In this document: positions 1-9,912 of the stretch, one piece after another
Layout of the letters: each line of letters starts with the position of its first letter
Numbering within the stretch: position 1 is the stretch's first letter
Assembly: GCA_035286465.1 (NCBI GenBank)
Contig: DATEDF010000123.1
Coordinates: forward strand, 4,854 to 68,853
Reading direction: 5' to 3'
DNA: 64,000 nt
Origin: Fen-1231 sp035286465
Lineage (GTDB): Bacteria > Gemmatimonadota > Gemmatimonadetes > Gemmatimonadales > Gemmatimonadaceae
The notes under the pieces: model-generated
Seen by the model: the letters and a program-made list of their open reading frames with translations, nothing else
What the model was told of the DNA's origin: nothing
The model's database searches: none
Position numbers and translations under genes: made by a program

Positions 1-1
1 C

Positions 2-790
2 GCGACCTACCACATGGTGCAGCCGCCGACGTTCTACCATCGCGAGGACCAGTGGCAGTTCCCGGCGCTGGCGGGACAACCGCAGAGCGCCACGGCGTTC
101 ATGCGCCACATCATCCTGCGGTTGCCGGGCGAACCGGCTCCGGAGTTCATCTACATGATGCCGTTCACGCCGCGCGGAAAGGACAACCTCTCGGCGTGGA
201 TGGTGGCGCGGATGGACGGCGAGCACTACGGGCAGCTCATGGTGTACCGGTTCCCGGAGCAGAGTCTCGTCTTCGGCCCGTCGCAGATCACGAACCGGAT
301 CAACCAGGACACGGAAGTCTCGCGACAGATCACGCTCTGGGACCAGAGCGGCTCGAAGGTGATCCGCGGCGAGCTGCTGGTGATTCCGATCGAGGAGTCG
401 CTGATCTACGTGCAGCCGATCTACCTGCGCGCGGTGGGCGGAACGATTCCGGAGCTGAAGCGCGTGGTGGTCGCGCACGAGAACCAGGTGGTGATGGAGG
501 AGACGCTGGAGCGGGGCTTGGCGGTGCTGTTCGGCGGCGGCGCGGTGGCGCGCGCGGGCGGCGCGGCGCGTGACACGGTCGTCGCGGCGGGTGGCGCGGC
601 GGGTGGCGCGGCGGGTGGCGCGGCGGCGGGCGGTGCGACGCCGAGCGGCGTGTCCGCACTGCTCGTGCAAGCGCAGCAGCACTACGACCGCGCGTTGGCC
701 GCGCAACGCGCGGGCAACTGGGCGGAGTACGGGCGCGAGATCGAGCAGCTCGGAGCCGTGCTGAGGCGACTGAGGGCAGGGAGGCCGTGA
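2..790 (+). CDS. UPF0182 family membrane protein, C-terminal part (5' truncated by window edge)
   Basis: The reading frame is open to the left edge (codons from position 2 read A-T-Y-H before the first Met at 14), so the gene begins outside the window. The visible part carries blocks characteristic of the UPF0182/COG1615 family: PPTFYHREDQWQFP, a FIYMMPFTPRGKDNLSAW block, and IEESLIYVQPIYLRA. In this family these lie in the soluble extracytoplasmic C-terminal region that follows several N-terminal membrane helices. Near the end there is a Gly/Ala tract (GGAAGGAAGG, encoded by repeated gcgggtggc units) followed by a short helical tail with a typical HYDRALAAQRAGNWAEYG motif. The molecular function of the family is unknown. 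Family assignment is confident; the N-terminal part cannot be seen. Confidence 0.9.
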   Translation, partial: ATYHMVQPPTFYHREDQWQFPALAGQPQSATAFMRHIILRLPGEPAPEFIYMMPFTPRGKDNLSAWMVARMDGEHYGQLMVYRFPEQSLVFGPSQITNRINQDTEVSRQITLWDQSGSKVIRGELLVIPIEESLIYVQPIYLRAVGGTIPELKRVVVAHENQVVMEETLERGLAVLFGGGAVARAGGAARDTVVAAGGAAGGAAGGAAAGGATPSGVSALLVQAQQHYDRALAAQRAGNWAEYGREIEQLGAVLRRLRAGRP

Positions 791-809
791 CAACCGGGAG
801 ATCGCTACG

Positions 810-1991
810 ATGCAAACCAGGGATGTCGTGATCGTCAGTGCCGTCCGTTCCGCCGTCGGCCGCGGAAAGAGGGACGGCTCGCTCGCCGCCGAGCACCCCG
901 TCGAGGTCTCCGCGCTCGTGATGCGCGCCGCGGTCGAGCGCGTGAAGCTCGATCCGAAACTCCTCGACGACGTGCTGTGGGGCTGTGCGATGCCCGAGGC
1001 GTCGCAGGGCCTCAACACCGCGCGGCTCTGCATGCTGCGCGCGGGACTCCCCGTGGACGTGAGCGCGGCGACCATCAACCGCTTCTGCTCCTCGGGGCTC
1101 CAGACCATCGCGATGGGCGCGCAGGCGATCATGACCGGGATGAACGACGTCGTCCTCGCCGGCGGCGTGGAGATGATGAGCCAGGTGCCGATGTCGGGCT
1201 ACCACACGCGGCTCGACCCGGCGATCACCGAGGACTACATCGGGATGGGCTTCACCGCCGAACGCGTAGCGCAGCGCTGGGGGATCACGCGGGAGATGCA
1301 GGACCAGTTCGCACTCGGTTCGCAGCAGAAGGCGAAGGCCGCGCAGCAGCGGGGCGCGTTCGCGGCCGAGATCGTGCCGATCCCCGTACGGCGCGTGACG
1401 TGGAGCGGGGCGCAGAAGACCGTCGAGGAGATCGCGTTCGCGACGGACGAGCTCGTGCGCGCGAACACGACGCTCGAGGGGCTCGCGAAGCTGCCGGCCG
1501 CGTTCAAGCCCGGCGGCACGGTGACCGCCGGGAACGCGAGCCCCTACTCCGACGGCGCGGCCGCGGTGCTTCTGATGAGCGCCGAGCGCGCGAAGGCACT
1601 CGGCCTCACGCCGCTTGCTCGGTTCGTCGCCTTCGCCACCGCCGGCGTCGCGCCGGACGTGATGGGGATCGGGCCGGTCAAGGCGGTGCCGAAGGCGCTC
1701 ACGCGCGCCGGCGTCGCGCTCGGCGACGTCCGGATGATCGAGTTGAACGAAGCGTTCGCGGCGCAGGCGCTCGCCGTCATCAGGGATCTCGAGATGGACG
1801 CGAGCCGCGTGAACGTGAACGGCGGCGCGATCGCTCTCGGTCACCCCCTCGGCGCGACGGGCTCGAAGCTCACGACGCAACTCGTGCACGAACTGGGCCG
1901 CCGGGGCGGCGGACTCGGGATGGTCACGATGTGCGTCGGCGGCGGGATGGGCGCGGCGGGGATCTTCGAGGTGTTCGCGCGCGCGGCGTGA
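810..1991 (+). CDS. Thiolase (acetyl-CoA C-acyltransferase)
   Basis: A 393-residue thiolase, the normal family length. It would condense or cleave acyl-CoA units (fatty-acid beta-oxidation or acetoacetyl-CoA formation) in the cytoplasm. The catalytic residues are all visible: nucleophile Cys93 in NRFCSSGLQTI, His345 in ALGHPLGATG, and Cys375 in MCVGGGMGAAGIFE. The N-terminal MQTRDVVIVSAVRSAVGR block is the usual start, preceded by GGGAG about 10 nt upstream. It begins 19 nt after the UPF0182 stop and may be co-transcribed with it, although no functional link is evident. Chain-length preference cannot be told from sequence, and no partner fadB-type gene lies nearby. Confidence 0.96.
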   Translation: MQTRDVVIVSAVRSAVGRGKRDGSLAAEHPVEVSALVMRAAVERVKLDPKLLDDVLWGCAMPEASQGLNTARLCMLRAGLPVDVSAATINRFCSSGLQTIAMGAQAIMTGMNDVVLAGGVEMMSQVPMSGYHTRLDPAITEDYIGMGFTAERVAQRWGITREMQDQFALGSQQKAKAAQQRGAFAAEIVPIPVRRVTWSGAQKTVEEIAFATDELVRANTTLEGLAKLPAAFKPGGTVTAGNASPYSDGAAAVLLMSAERAKALGLTPLARFVAFATAGVAPDVMGIGPVKAVPKALTRAGVALGDVRMIELNEAFAAQALAVIRDLEMDASRVNVNGGAIALGHPLGATGSKLTTQLVHELGRRGGGLGMVTMCVGGGMGAAGIFEVFARAA

Positions 1992-2093
1992 GCGTGGGGC
2001 CGGGCGCGCGCCGCGGCCGGAGGACGCAGCGCAATCACGCGGCGCGCCGCGGGCCCATCACGGGGTGCGCACCACTCGCGGCGTGCCGCGCCC

Positions 2094-2651
2094 TCAGCAG
2101 CGCGCGACCGGCTTCCTCGCCTTGGCCTTCTCGCCCTCGAGCGAATACCAGATCATGTCCGCGCAGTACTGGCCGAACGCCTGCATCGTCATGAAGAGGT
2201 CGTTCGAGCCGCAGCGGTTCGAGATGCGGATCGCGCCGGGGGGCTTCGTCGCCGGATCGCCGCTCGTGTACGTCACCGCGAGCTCCTGCATCGCGGTACA
2301 ACTGAAGTCGGTGTTCGTGCCCGGCATCTGGTCGCACATCGCCTTCTCCTTCATCCGCATGCGGAGCGTCAGTGTGAGTGCCCCGCCGGCCGGTGCATCC
2401 GTCGTGCGAATCCCGTGCTCGCGCAGCGCCGCGCGCACCTTCGCCTCGAAATCGTCGCCCGAGCCGTAGCGGCGGTCGGGGCCGTAGTTCGACGACGTCT
2501 TCCCCGGCCCCCAATCGAAGACCAGCACGCACGGCCGGTCGTGGCAGGGCGCAGGGGCGGCGGGCTCGCCCTGAGCGATGATGGCCTCGGGGCCGAGCAG
2601 GCCGCCCAGCACGGCGACCGTACCGATGGTCCTCACGGTGGCGAAGCGCAT
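2094..2651 (-). CDS. Hypothetical secreted protein
   Basis: A 185-residue protein with an N-terminal signal peptide (MRFATVRTIGTVAVLGGLLG..., probable cleavage near AIIAQG), so likely periplasmic. The mature part has six cysteines, including a CHDRPC pair near the start and a final Cys residue, which suggests disulfides. I recognise no family. The start is strongly supported by GGAGGAGG 8 nt upstream of the ATG. It is divergent from the DinB gene across a 58-nt gap. Confidence 0.8.
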   Translation of the reverse strand: MRFATVRTIGTVAVLGGLLGPEAIIAQGEPAAPAPCHDRPCVLVFDWGPGKTSSNYGPDRRYGSGDDFEAKVRAALREHGIRTTDAPAGGALTLTLRMRMKEKAMCDQMPGTNTDFSCTAMQELAVTYTSGDPATKPPGAIRISNRCGSNDLFMTMQAFGQYCADMIWYSLEGEKAKARKPVARC

Positions 2652-2709
2652 AGCGTTTTCCTCCTCCGCGGAATATGATGCACGTCATACACTGCTGCGA
2701 GCACCGACG

Positions 2710-3207
2710 ATGAGTCTCCGCGCCACTCTCCGCGACCACCTCCTCACCATCTGGGCGGGCGAACCCTGGTACGGCTCCCCGAGCAAGAAGATTCTCGAGG
2801 ACGTCACGGCCGCGGAGGCGAGTGCGCATCCGCTCGCGGGCGCGCAGTCCATCTGGGAGGCAACCCTGCACATGGTTGCGTGGACCGAGGAGGTCGCGAG
2901 CCGGCTCAGAGGAAACGCCGCGAAGATGCCCGAGCGCGGCGACTGGCCGGCCGTGACTGCGACGAGCGCCGAGGCGTGGACCGCCACGACCGACGCGCTG
3001 CGCGCCGCCCGCTACGCGCTCCTCGACGTGGTCGACAAATCACACGAGGAGGATTTCTACCTGCAGGTGCCCACGTCGCCCGGGGCACCGGACCCCAAGA
3101 AGTACACGCGCGCCGAGACGGTCTCGGGGCTGGCCGAGCACGACGTGTACCACCTCGGACAGATCGCGATGCTCAAGAAGGCGTTGCGGGCGAAGCCGGC
3201 GAACTAG
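2710..3207 (+). CDS. DinB family protein
   Basis: A 165-residue DinB/YfiT-like four-helix-bundle protein. These proteins usually bind a divalent metal through three histidines and include thiol S-transferases, but many have no known substrate. Candidate metal ligands are the His of ATLHMVAW and the two His of AEHDVYHLGQ. I chose the ATG at 2710 (MSLRATLRDHLL) because homologues begin with this helix; the frame is open further upstream but that stretch looks non-coding. Codons and composition match the neighbours. A second DinB gene lies at about 42.1 kb. Function beyond the fold is not inferable. Confidence 0.88.
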   Translation: MSLRATLRDHLLTIWAGEPWYGSPSKKILEDVTAAEASAHPLAGAQSIWEATLHMVAWTEEVASRLRGNAAKMPERGDWPAVTATSAEAWTATTDALRAARYALLDVVDKSHEEDFYLQVPTSPGAPDPKKYTRAETVSGLAEHDVYHLGQIAMLKKALRAKPAN

Positions 3208-3263
3208 CGCCCCGACAGCGCGCGCCCGCGGCGGCGCCGCGTCCCCGCGGAGCCGGGCCGAGC

Positions 3264-3803
3264 CTACGTCGCCGCGGGGACGGTCTCCGGGACCGCGACG
3301 GCTTCCACTTCGACGGTGATCCTGACGTCGTCGCCGACGACGAAGCCGCCGGTCTCGAGCGCGACGTTCCACGTGAGCCCCCACTCCTTGCGGCTGAGCT
3401 TCGCACTCGCGGCGAGCGCGGCGCGCGTGCTCCCCCACGGGTCGGTCATCGGCGCGGTGAACTCGCCCGTGAGCGTCACCGGCCTCGTGACGCCGCGGAT
3501 CGTGAGGTCGCCGCGGATCGTCACATCAGCGCCCTGCGCCGCGATCTGCGTCGAGCGGAAGGTGATCTTCGGATGCGTGGCCGCGTCGAAGAAGTCCGCC
3601 GAACGCAGGTGCTCGTCGCGCGGCGCCGCATTCGTGTCGATGCTCGCGACGTCGAGCGTCATCTCCACCGACTTGAGGGTGCCGTCGGGGTTGGTCTCGC
3701 CCGTGCCGGTGAACTGCGAGAAGCGACCGCGTACGGTCGAGATCATCAGGTGCCTCACCGCGAAGCCGGCGGTGCTGTGGCTGGGGTCGAGGGTCCACTT
3801 CAT
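3264..3803 (-). CDS. YceI family lipocalin-like protein
   Basis: A 179-residue YceI-domain protein. The family has an extended lipocalin-like beta-barrel that binds isoprenoid or other amphiphilic molecules and is often stress-induced. Diagnostic blocks are WTLDPSHSTAGFAVRHLMIS near the N-terminus, VRGRFSQFTGT, SADFFDAATHPKITFRS and GDLTIRGVTRPVTL. The start chosen (MKWTLDP) matches cytoplasmic YceI homologues; no signal peptide is seen. An upstream in-frame Met would add ten residues. It lies downstream of a MarR regulator on the same strand but has its own near-consensus promoter with a MarR-type operator over the start of transcription, so it is probably repressed by that regulator. Confidence 0.93.
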   Translation of the reverse strand: MKWTLDPSHSTAGFAVRHLMISTVRGRFSQFTGTGETNPDGTLKSVEMTLDVASIDTNAAPRDEHLRSADFFDAATHPKITFRSTQIAAQGADVTIRGDLTIRGVTRPVTLTGEFTAPMTDPWGSTRAALAASAKLSRKEWGLTWNVALETGGFVVGDDVRITVEVEAVAVPETVPAAT

Positions 3804-3871
3804 CGGATGCGCTCCTTCTGCCGGGAACTGCAACAGCGAGCAGACGGTGTACGGTTCACGGTTGCACTACT

Positions 3872-3914
3872 ATCTCAGTACTAAGATTCTAGAATATGAG
3901 ACAAGAACTGTCAA
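3872..3914 (-). promoter_or_regulatory. yceI promoter with MarR-type operator
   Basis: On the minus strand a perfect -35 box TTGACA (3909-3914), a 17-nt spacer and a -10 box TAGAAT (3886-3891) precede yceI. The inverted repeat ATCTTAGTACTGAGAT (3872-3887) overlaps the end of the -10 and covers the expected +1. It differs at two positions from the palindrome at the start of the adjacent marR gene. The TGA stop codon of marR lies inside the -35 box. I infer that MarR binding here blocks RNA polymerase and that a ligand relieves repression. Confidence 0.85.
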
Positions 3915-4429
3915 GCCCCCGAGGCCGGCCGCCGGGCAGCCGCCTTGCCGAGCCGCTTGAGCAGCCCGGTCGCGGCGCGCTGCTCGGCGCGCGTGAGCCC
4001 CGCCATCGCGTCGTGCAGCGCCGCCGCGTGCGCCGGAAAGATCTCGCGCATCAGCTTCGCCCCCCGCTTCGTGAGCGCGGCATAGCGGGCGCGCCGGTCC
4101 GACGGGCAGGCGAGCCGCTCCACCAGCCCGCGCGACGCCAGCCGGTCCACGAGAAAGGTGATGCCCCCGCTCGAGACGAGGATCCGCTTCTGCACCTCGC
4201 CCAGGAGGAGCGGGCCCTTGTGGTAGAGCGCCTCGAGGATCGCGAACTCGGCGCCGGTGAGCCCGTGGCGCTCGACGTCGGCCTTCGAGACCTCGCTCAC
4301 CGCGGAGAACGCGCGGGCGAGCACGACCCAGAGCTTGAGGGCCGCGGCGGTCGGGGGGTCCGCGACGGACGGCGCGCCGAGCGCCGCGCGCCGCCGCGTC
4401 TTCGCCGTCACACCTGAAGACGATGTCAT
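3911..4429 (-). CDS. MarR family transcriptional regulator
   Basis: A 172-residue winged-helix regulator of the MarR family. Visible elements are an N-terminal dimerisation helix, the core LTGAEFAILEALYHKGPLLLGEVQKRI leading to the recognition helix (SSGGITFLVDRLASRGLVERL), the wing CPSDRRARYAALTKRG, and a C-terminal dimerisation helix. MarR proteins are ligand-responsive dimeric repressors that bind palindromes of about 16-20 bp. Such a palindrome overlaps this gene's own start codon and a near-copy sits in the promoter of the downstream yceI, so autoregulation and control of yceI are likely. The ligand is unknown. The start at 4429 follows the operator directly, with no clear ribosome-binding site. 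Confidence 0.93.
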   Translation of the reverse strand: MTSSSGVTAKTRRRAALGAPSVADPPTAAALKLWVVLARAFSAVSEVSKADVERHGLTGAEFAILEALYHKGPLLLGEVQKRILVSSGGITFLVDRLASRGLVERLACPSDRRARYAALTKRGAKLMREIFPAHAAALHDAMAGLTRAEQRAATGLLKRLGKAAARRPASGA

Positions 4430-4443
4430 CTTAGTTCTAAGAT
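4428..4443. promoter_or_regulatory. Autoregulatory MarR operator overlapping the marR start codon
   Basis: ATCTTAGTTCTAAGAT is a 7-bp inverted repeat with a 2-bp centre. On the coding (minus) strand the gene's ATG forms the right edge of the palindrome (CTAAGATG). A TATCTT sequence at the left edge could be the -10 box. That would place the transcript start only a few bases before the ATG and imply a leaderless or almost leaderless mRNA. The near-identical palindrome in the yceI promoter supports its identification as the binding site. Confidence 0.8.
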
Positions 4444-4521
4444 AACTGGAACGTCCGCCGCCGGCGAGCCGGCGGAGCGGCGGCGGAGCACCCCGCCCCG
4501 CCTGCGACGCCTCGCCCTCGC

Positions 4522-7500
4522 TCACATCGCGACGTTCGGCCGCGCCGGCGGCTCGTCCTTTGTCGGCACGATCGGCGGCTGCCCCGCCGCCCTCAGCAGC
4601 GCGTTGAGCTTCGGGAGCATCGTGTCCAGCGACTTCTTCATCCGCACGAGCTGCCCCTCGAGCCGGGGCGAGAGCGCGTTGAACACCTCGTACGCCTGCG
4701 GCGGCGGGCGACGGTCGCCGCTCCCGATGAACCCCAGCAGCGCGGCGAGCTGGTTGTTGAGGCGCACCGGGAAGTTGAGCGGGTCCTGGCCGCTCCGGTT
4801 CTTCGTCTGGTAGACCGAGTCCTCCACCGCGTGGAGGGAGTCGGCAAGGGTCTTCGCGAGCGGCGCGAACTCGCTCGTCGCGGTCATCTTCGGCGTGCGG
4901 TCGTCGAGCTGCCGATAGACGCTCCGCATCGTCTTCACCGCGTCGTTCGCCTCGGTCACGCGGTCGCGCACCTTGATGGCCAGCTGGTGCTGCGCGACGA
5001 GGTCGGCGTCCGTGGCCTTCGCGCGCGGGTCGCGCTTGATGACGAGTGGCTGTGTGATCGGCTTCTCGGCGCCGACGGTGAGCCGCACGGTGTACGTCCC
5101 CGGCGCGGCGAGCGGGCCCTGCACCCCACCCGCCCAGAAGATCATCCCCTGGAAGCTCGACGCGTCGGGATAGCGCAGGTTCCACTGATAGCTGTTGACG
5201 CCGGCGCGCGTGGTGACCGTGGGCGCGCCGCCGAAACCGCCGCGCCCGCCGCCTGCGGCGGCACCCTCGCCCCCGCCGCGGCCACCCGCCGCGCCGGGCT
5301 GGGAGTCGGTGGACGCGAACTTCCTGATGAGTTTCCCGGCGGCGTCGAGGAACTCGATCGTCACCGGCTGGTTCGCCTGCGCGAGGCGGTACATCACCGT
5401 CGCCGGCGCGCCGCCGGCGCGGATCACCGGCGCCGGCCGGTAGAAGTAGTTCTTCCCCGCCGCGAGTGCGACCTCGGGCGCCTCACGCAGCGGCGTCAGG
5501 TTCTCCATCACCCAGAAGGCGCGCCCGTGCGTCGCGATCACCAGGTCGTCGTGCTTGAGCGCGATGTCGTGCACGGGAACGGGCGGGAGGTTGCGCTGGA
5601 GACTCTGCCAGTGCCCTCCGGCGTCGTACGAGAGCCAGACGCCGCGCTCGGTCGCCGCGTAGAGCAGGCCCGGCCGCACGAGATCCTCGCGGATCGCCCG
5701 GGTGAACTCGGTCCCCGTGATGCCGTCGGTGATCTTCGTCCACGTCGCGCCGTAGTCCGTGGTGCGGTAGAGATAAGGCGCGAAGTCGTCCATCTGGAAG
5801 CGGTTCGCGGCGACGTACGCCGTGCCCGCGTGATGCGGCGACGGATCAATGATCGAGACGCGCGTCCACTCCGGGAATCCCCTCGGCGTGACGTTCCTCC
5901 ACGTCTTCCCGCCGTCGCGCGTGACGTGGATCAACCCGTCGTCGGATCCGGCCCAGATGAGCCCCGGCGTCACCGGCGACTCGGCCGCGGCGAAGATCGT
6001 CGCGTAGTACTCGACCGACGTCTGGTCCTTGGTGATGGGCCCGCCGCTCGACCCGAGCGTCCGCGGGTCGTGCCGCGTGAGGTCGGGCGAGATCACCTGC
6101 CACGTCCTGCCGTCGTCGCTCGACTTGAAGAGCACGTTCGCGCCCACGTACAGCACGTGCGGATCGTGCGGCGAGTTCATGATCGGATAGGTCCACTGGA
6201 AGCGGTACTTCGCGTCCTGCGCGTCGTGGCCCATCGGGTTGAGCGGCCACGGGTCGAGTCGCTCGGAGAGCCCGGTGCGGCGATCCTGCCGCTGGAGGAC
6301 GCCGCTGTAGTTGCCGCCGTAGGTGATGTCGGGGTCGAGCGGATTCGACGCGACGTACCCGGACTCGCCACCCGCCACGCCGTAGAACTCGGAAAAGGGA
6401 GAGGGCGCCGCGCCGCCGCCGCGCCCACCACCACCCCCACCGCCGCCGCGCCCACCGCCACCGGCCACGCGCACCGGCCCGCACGAGGTGCCGGCGTCCT
6501 GCTTGGCGCCGCAGACGTGATACGGGTAGTGGTTCGTGAGATGGACGTGGTAGTACTGCCCGGTCGGGATCTGGACGCGGACGGCGGTCGTGCCGCCGTC
6601 CGTCGTGAGGATCGCGCCGTTGTCGTGAGCGACGGCGAGCCGCTTCGGATCGTCGCTCGCCCACCAGATGTCGTGGTTGTCGCCGCCACCGAAGCCGCGA
6701 CCGAACGACTTCCCGCCGTCCCGGGACCAGAGCTGGCCCACCTGGGGGGCGACGACGACGTTGGTGTCTTTGGGATCCGCGTAGATGTTCGTGTAGTACC
6801 AGGCCCGCTGGCGCAGATTGCGGTCGCCATTGAGAAACGTCCAGTTCGCGCCGCCGTCGTCGGAGCGGTACACGCCGCCCGCCGGCTCGTGCTCGATGAT
6901 GGCCCACACCCGGCTCGGCTTCGCCGGGGAGACCGCGACGCCGATGCGGCCGAGCACGCCGGTGGCGGGAAGTCCCGGATTCCGCGTGATCTCCGTCCAG
7001 TGCTCGCCGCCGTCGGTCGTCTTGAAGATCCCGCTCCCGGGCCCGCCGCTCCAGAGCTGCCACGGCCTTCGCCACGCCTGCCAGAACGCCGCGTAGAGCA
7101 CGTTCGGGTTCCCCGGCTCCACGATGAGATCCGCGATGCCGGTGGAGTCGTTGCGGAAGAGCACCTTGCGCCAGGTGCGGCCGCCGTCGGTGGTCTTGAA
7201 GACGCCGCGCTCGGCGTTGGGGCCGAAGACGTGCCCGAGCGCGCCGACGTACACGATGTCGGGGTTCGTGGGATGGATGCGCACGCGCGAGATGTACTGC
7301 GTCTCCTTCAGGCCGACGTACGTCCACGTCTTGCCGGCATCGGTGGTCTTCCAGACGCCGTCGCCGTGGGAGACGTTTCCTCGGATCGGCGTCTCGCCGC
7401 CGCCGACGTAGACGACGTCGGGGTTCGACTCGCTCACCGCGATCGCGCCGATGGTGCCGCCGAAATACTTGTCGGTGACGGGCACGACGGTCGTGCCGCC

Positions 7501-7752
7501 GTCGGTCGTTTTCCAGACGCCGCCGCCGGTGGTACCGAACCAGTACTCCTTCGGCCGCGCGACGGAGCCGGCGACGGCGACCATCCGGCTCGTGCTGTTG
7601 GGGCCGATGTTGCGCCACTGGACGCCGAAGAACGCGGTGTCCACGGGGCCGGCGACGGTCGGGGGGCGCGGGGTCGCCCGCTGGGCGCACAGCACCGCGG
7701 GGAGAGCGAGCACGGCGAACGCGCCGCGCGCAAGGCGTGAGTGACTCGGCAT
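4522..7752 (-). CDS. Exported VPS10/BNR-repeat beta-propeller protein
   Basis: A protein of about 1076 residues with a signal peptide (MPSHSRLARGAFAVLALPAVLCAQ). It is built from Asp-box/BNR repeats: KTTDGGTTV, KTTDAGKTW, KTTDGGRTW, KTTDGGEHW, RSDDGGANW, SSDDGRTW and others. This is the sortilin/VPS10-like WD40/YVTN/BNR propeller family, often annotated as glycosyl hydrolase although catalysis is usually unproven. After the propeller comes a beta domain and a C-terminal helical region (about residues 930-1060). Two Gly/Arg-rich low-complexity loops are present, one inside the propeller and one before the C-terminal beta domain. The start is supported by GGAGGA upstream of the second Met of the open frame. 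A role in extracellular polymer or peptide handling is plausible but not shown. Confidence 0.9.
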   Translation of the reverse strand: MPSHSRLARGAFAVLALPAVLCAQRATPRPPTVAGPVDTAFFGVQWRNIGPNSTSRMVAVAGSVARPKEYWFGTTGGGVWKTTDGGTTVVPVTDKYFGGTIGAIAVSESNPDVVYVGGGETPIRGNVSHGDGVWKTTDAGKTWTYVGLKETQYISRVRIHPTNPDIVYVGALGHVFGPNAERGVFKTTDGGRTWRKVLFRNDSTGIADLIVEPGNPNVLYAAFWQAWRRPWQLWSGGPGSGIFKTTDGGEHWTEITRNPGLPATGVLGRIGVAVSPAKPSRVWAIIEHEPAGGVYRSDDGGANWTFLNGDRNLRQRAWYYTNIYADPKDTNVVVAPQVGQLWSRDGGKSFGRGFGGGDNHDIWWASDDPKRLAVAHDNGAILTTDGGTTAVRVQIPTGQYYHVHLTNHYPYHVCGAKQDAGTSCGPVRVAGGGGRGGGGGGGGRGGGAAPSPFSEFYGVAGGESGYVASNPLDPDITYGGNYSGVLQRQDRRTGLSERLDPWPLNPMGHDAQDAKYRFQWTYPIMNSPHDPHVLYVGANVLFKSSDDGRTWQVISPDLTRHDPRTLGSSGGPITKDQTSVEYYATIFAAAESPVTPGLIWAGSDDGLIHVTRDGGKTWRNVTPRGFPEWTRVSIIDPSPHHAGTAYVAANRFQMDDFAPYLYRTTDYGATWTKITDGITGTEFTRAIREDLVRPGLLYAATERGVWLSYDAGGHWQSLQRNLPPVPVHDIALKHDDLVIATHGRAFWVMENLTPLREAPEVALAAGKNYFYRPAPVIRAGGAPATVMYRLAQANQPVTIEFLDAAGKLIRKFASTDSQPGAAGGRGGGEGAAAGGGRGGFGGAPTVTTRAGVNSYQWNLRYPDASSFQGMIFWAGGVQGPLAAPGTYTVRLTVGAEKPITQPLVIKRDPRAKATDADLVAQHQLAIKVRDRVTEANDAVKTMRSVYRQLDDRTPKMTATSEFAPLAKTLADSLHAVEDSVYQTKNRSGQDPLNFPVRLNNQLAALLGFIGSGDRRPPPQAYEVFNALSPRLEGQLVRMKKSLDTMLPKLNALLRAAGQPPIVPTKDEPPARPNVAM

Positions 7753-7962
7753 CGGGGGATTCCTCCAGGCGCGCGATGACCTTCCGGGCGCGCTGACGTT
7801 CAAGATCGCCGCTCCGCGTGGGGAGGGCCAGTGCGCGGCAGACTCATCGCGCTTCGGACGTCACGCGCGGAACACGGTGGAAGTCGCGGGGTTCCGCAGA
7901 ACGGGCCTCGGGTGCATAGTCTAAGGATACCCTCGCCGCGGACGCGGCCGGAGCACTCAACA

Positions 7963-9192
<1,230 letters not shown>

Positions 9193-9414
9193 TTACCTGG
9201 CCGGCGGGTCCGGAATGCTGATCTGCGCGACGGTCTTGAGCGAGCCATCCGGCTGCCGCTGGCTGATCGCGAGCACGTACCCCGAGGACGCCGTAATCCC
9301 CCCGGTGAACCGGGGCAACCTCCGGATGAGAGAACCGTCTGCATGAGACGTGCGTGAGAAAGTGGGTTTTGCGGCAGCGCGATCACGACCGCAACACGCG
9401 TCGCGGCCCGTCAT
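9193..9414 (-). pseudogene. Short orphan reading frame, possible C-terminal gene remnant
   Basis: A 73-codon frame beginning 3 nt after the HNH nuclease stop. Its second half, from about DGSLIRRLPRFTGG through GYVLAISQRQPDGS to ISIPDPPAR, has the amphipathic character and natural codon use of a real protein end, while the first about 25 codons do not. It may be the remnant of a larger gene cut off on its upstream side, or a small hypothetical gene. The family is not recognised. Confidence 0.3.
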
Positions 9415-9417
9415 CGG

Positions 9418-9912
9418 CTACTTGCCGGTCCGGTACGGCGAGTCTGAGTAGGGTGATCCATCATCGCTGTCGTCACCATATACGATGCGAGGCGCTGCGG
9501 CCTTCCTTGAAGAGACGGTCGGCGGGGCATCGCCGGCCAATTGGCGACACAGGTCGAGAATGCCGTCGCTCAGGTGCTCGCCATAGCGCAACAAGTTCAC
9601 CGCGCGCGCCCGCTGCGAGAGTAGATACGCGAGGAATGGCTTGTCGGCTTTGGCGGCGTTGCAGCGTTTGCACGCCAGGACCAGGTTGTCGCGCCTGTCG
9701 TATGCCGTTTGTCCGCGACGCGGCGTGACGTGATCGAGTGTGAGACTGCGGGGAGTCCACTTGACCCCACAGTACGCGCACACCGGCCCGTGTCGCGCCA
9801 GAAGCCACCGCCGGGTTTCGGCGTACGCGGCGCGACCGGTCGGCACCGAGGTGCTGTGGCGCGAAACCGTGTGCGCCGATCGGTTGCGGCGCGCCGACCG
9901 GCGTCGATTCAC
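9418..9912 (-). CDS. HNH endonuclease
   Basis: A 164-residue HNH nuclease. The zinc-binding and catalytic elements are clear: CAYC, then LTLDHVTPRR containing the catalytic Asp-His, then DNLVLACKRCNAAK with the Asn and second Cys pair. HNH proteins of this type cut DNA and occur as stand-alone, restriction-like or homing nucleases. The frame starts with GTG directly after the TGA stop of the upstream amidase (TGAGTG), so the two genes are transcriptionally and perhaps translationally linked. No methylase or phage gene is adjacent. The basic N-terminus could be partly non-native if the true start is internal. Confidence 0.88.
   Translation of the reverse strand: MNRRRSARRNRSAHTVSRHSTSVPTGRAAYAETRRWLLARHGPVCAYCGVKWTPRSLTLDHVTPRRGQTAYDRRDNLVLACKRCNAAKADKPFLAYLLSQRARAVNLLRYGEHLSDGILDLCRQLAGDAPPTVSSRKAAAPRIVYGDDSDDGSPYSDSPYRTGK

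Noticed and set aside
330..1889. Long open frame on the minus strand opposite the thiolase (519 codons)
   Set aside because: Shadow frame caused by high GC; Arg/His/Pro-rich composition without domains, while the opposite strand encodes a complete thiolase.
4831..7740. 969-codon plus-strand frame opposite the BNR protein
   Set aside because: Antisense shadow with low-complexity Arg/Val/Asp content; the minus strand has a signal peptide, ribosome-binding site and BNR repeats.
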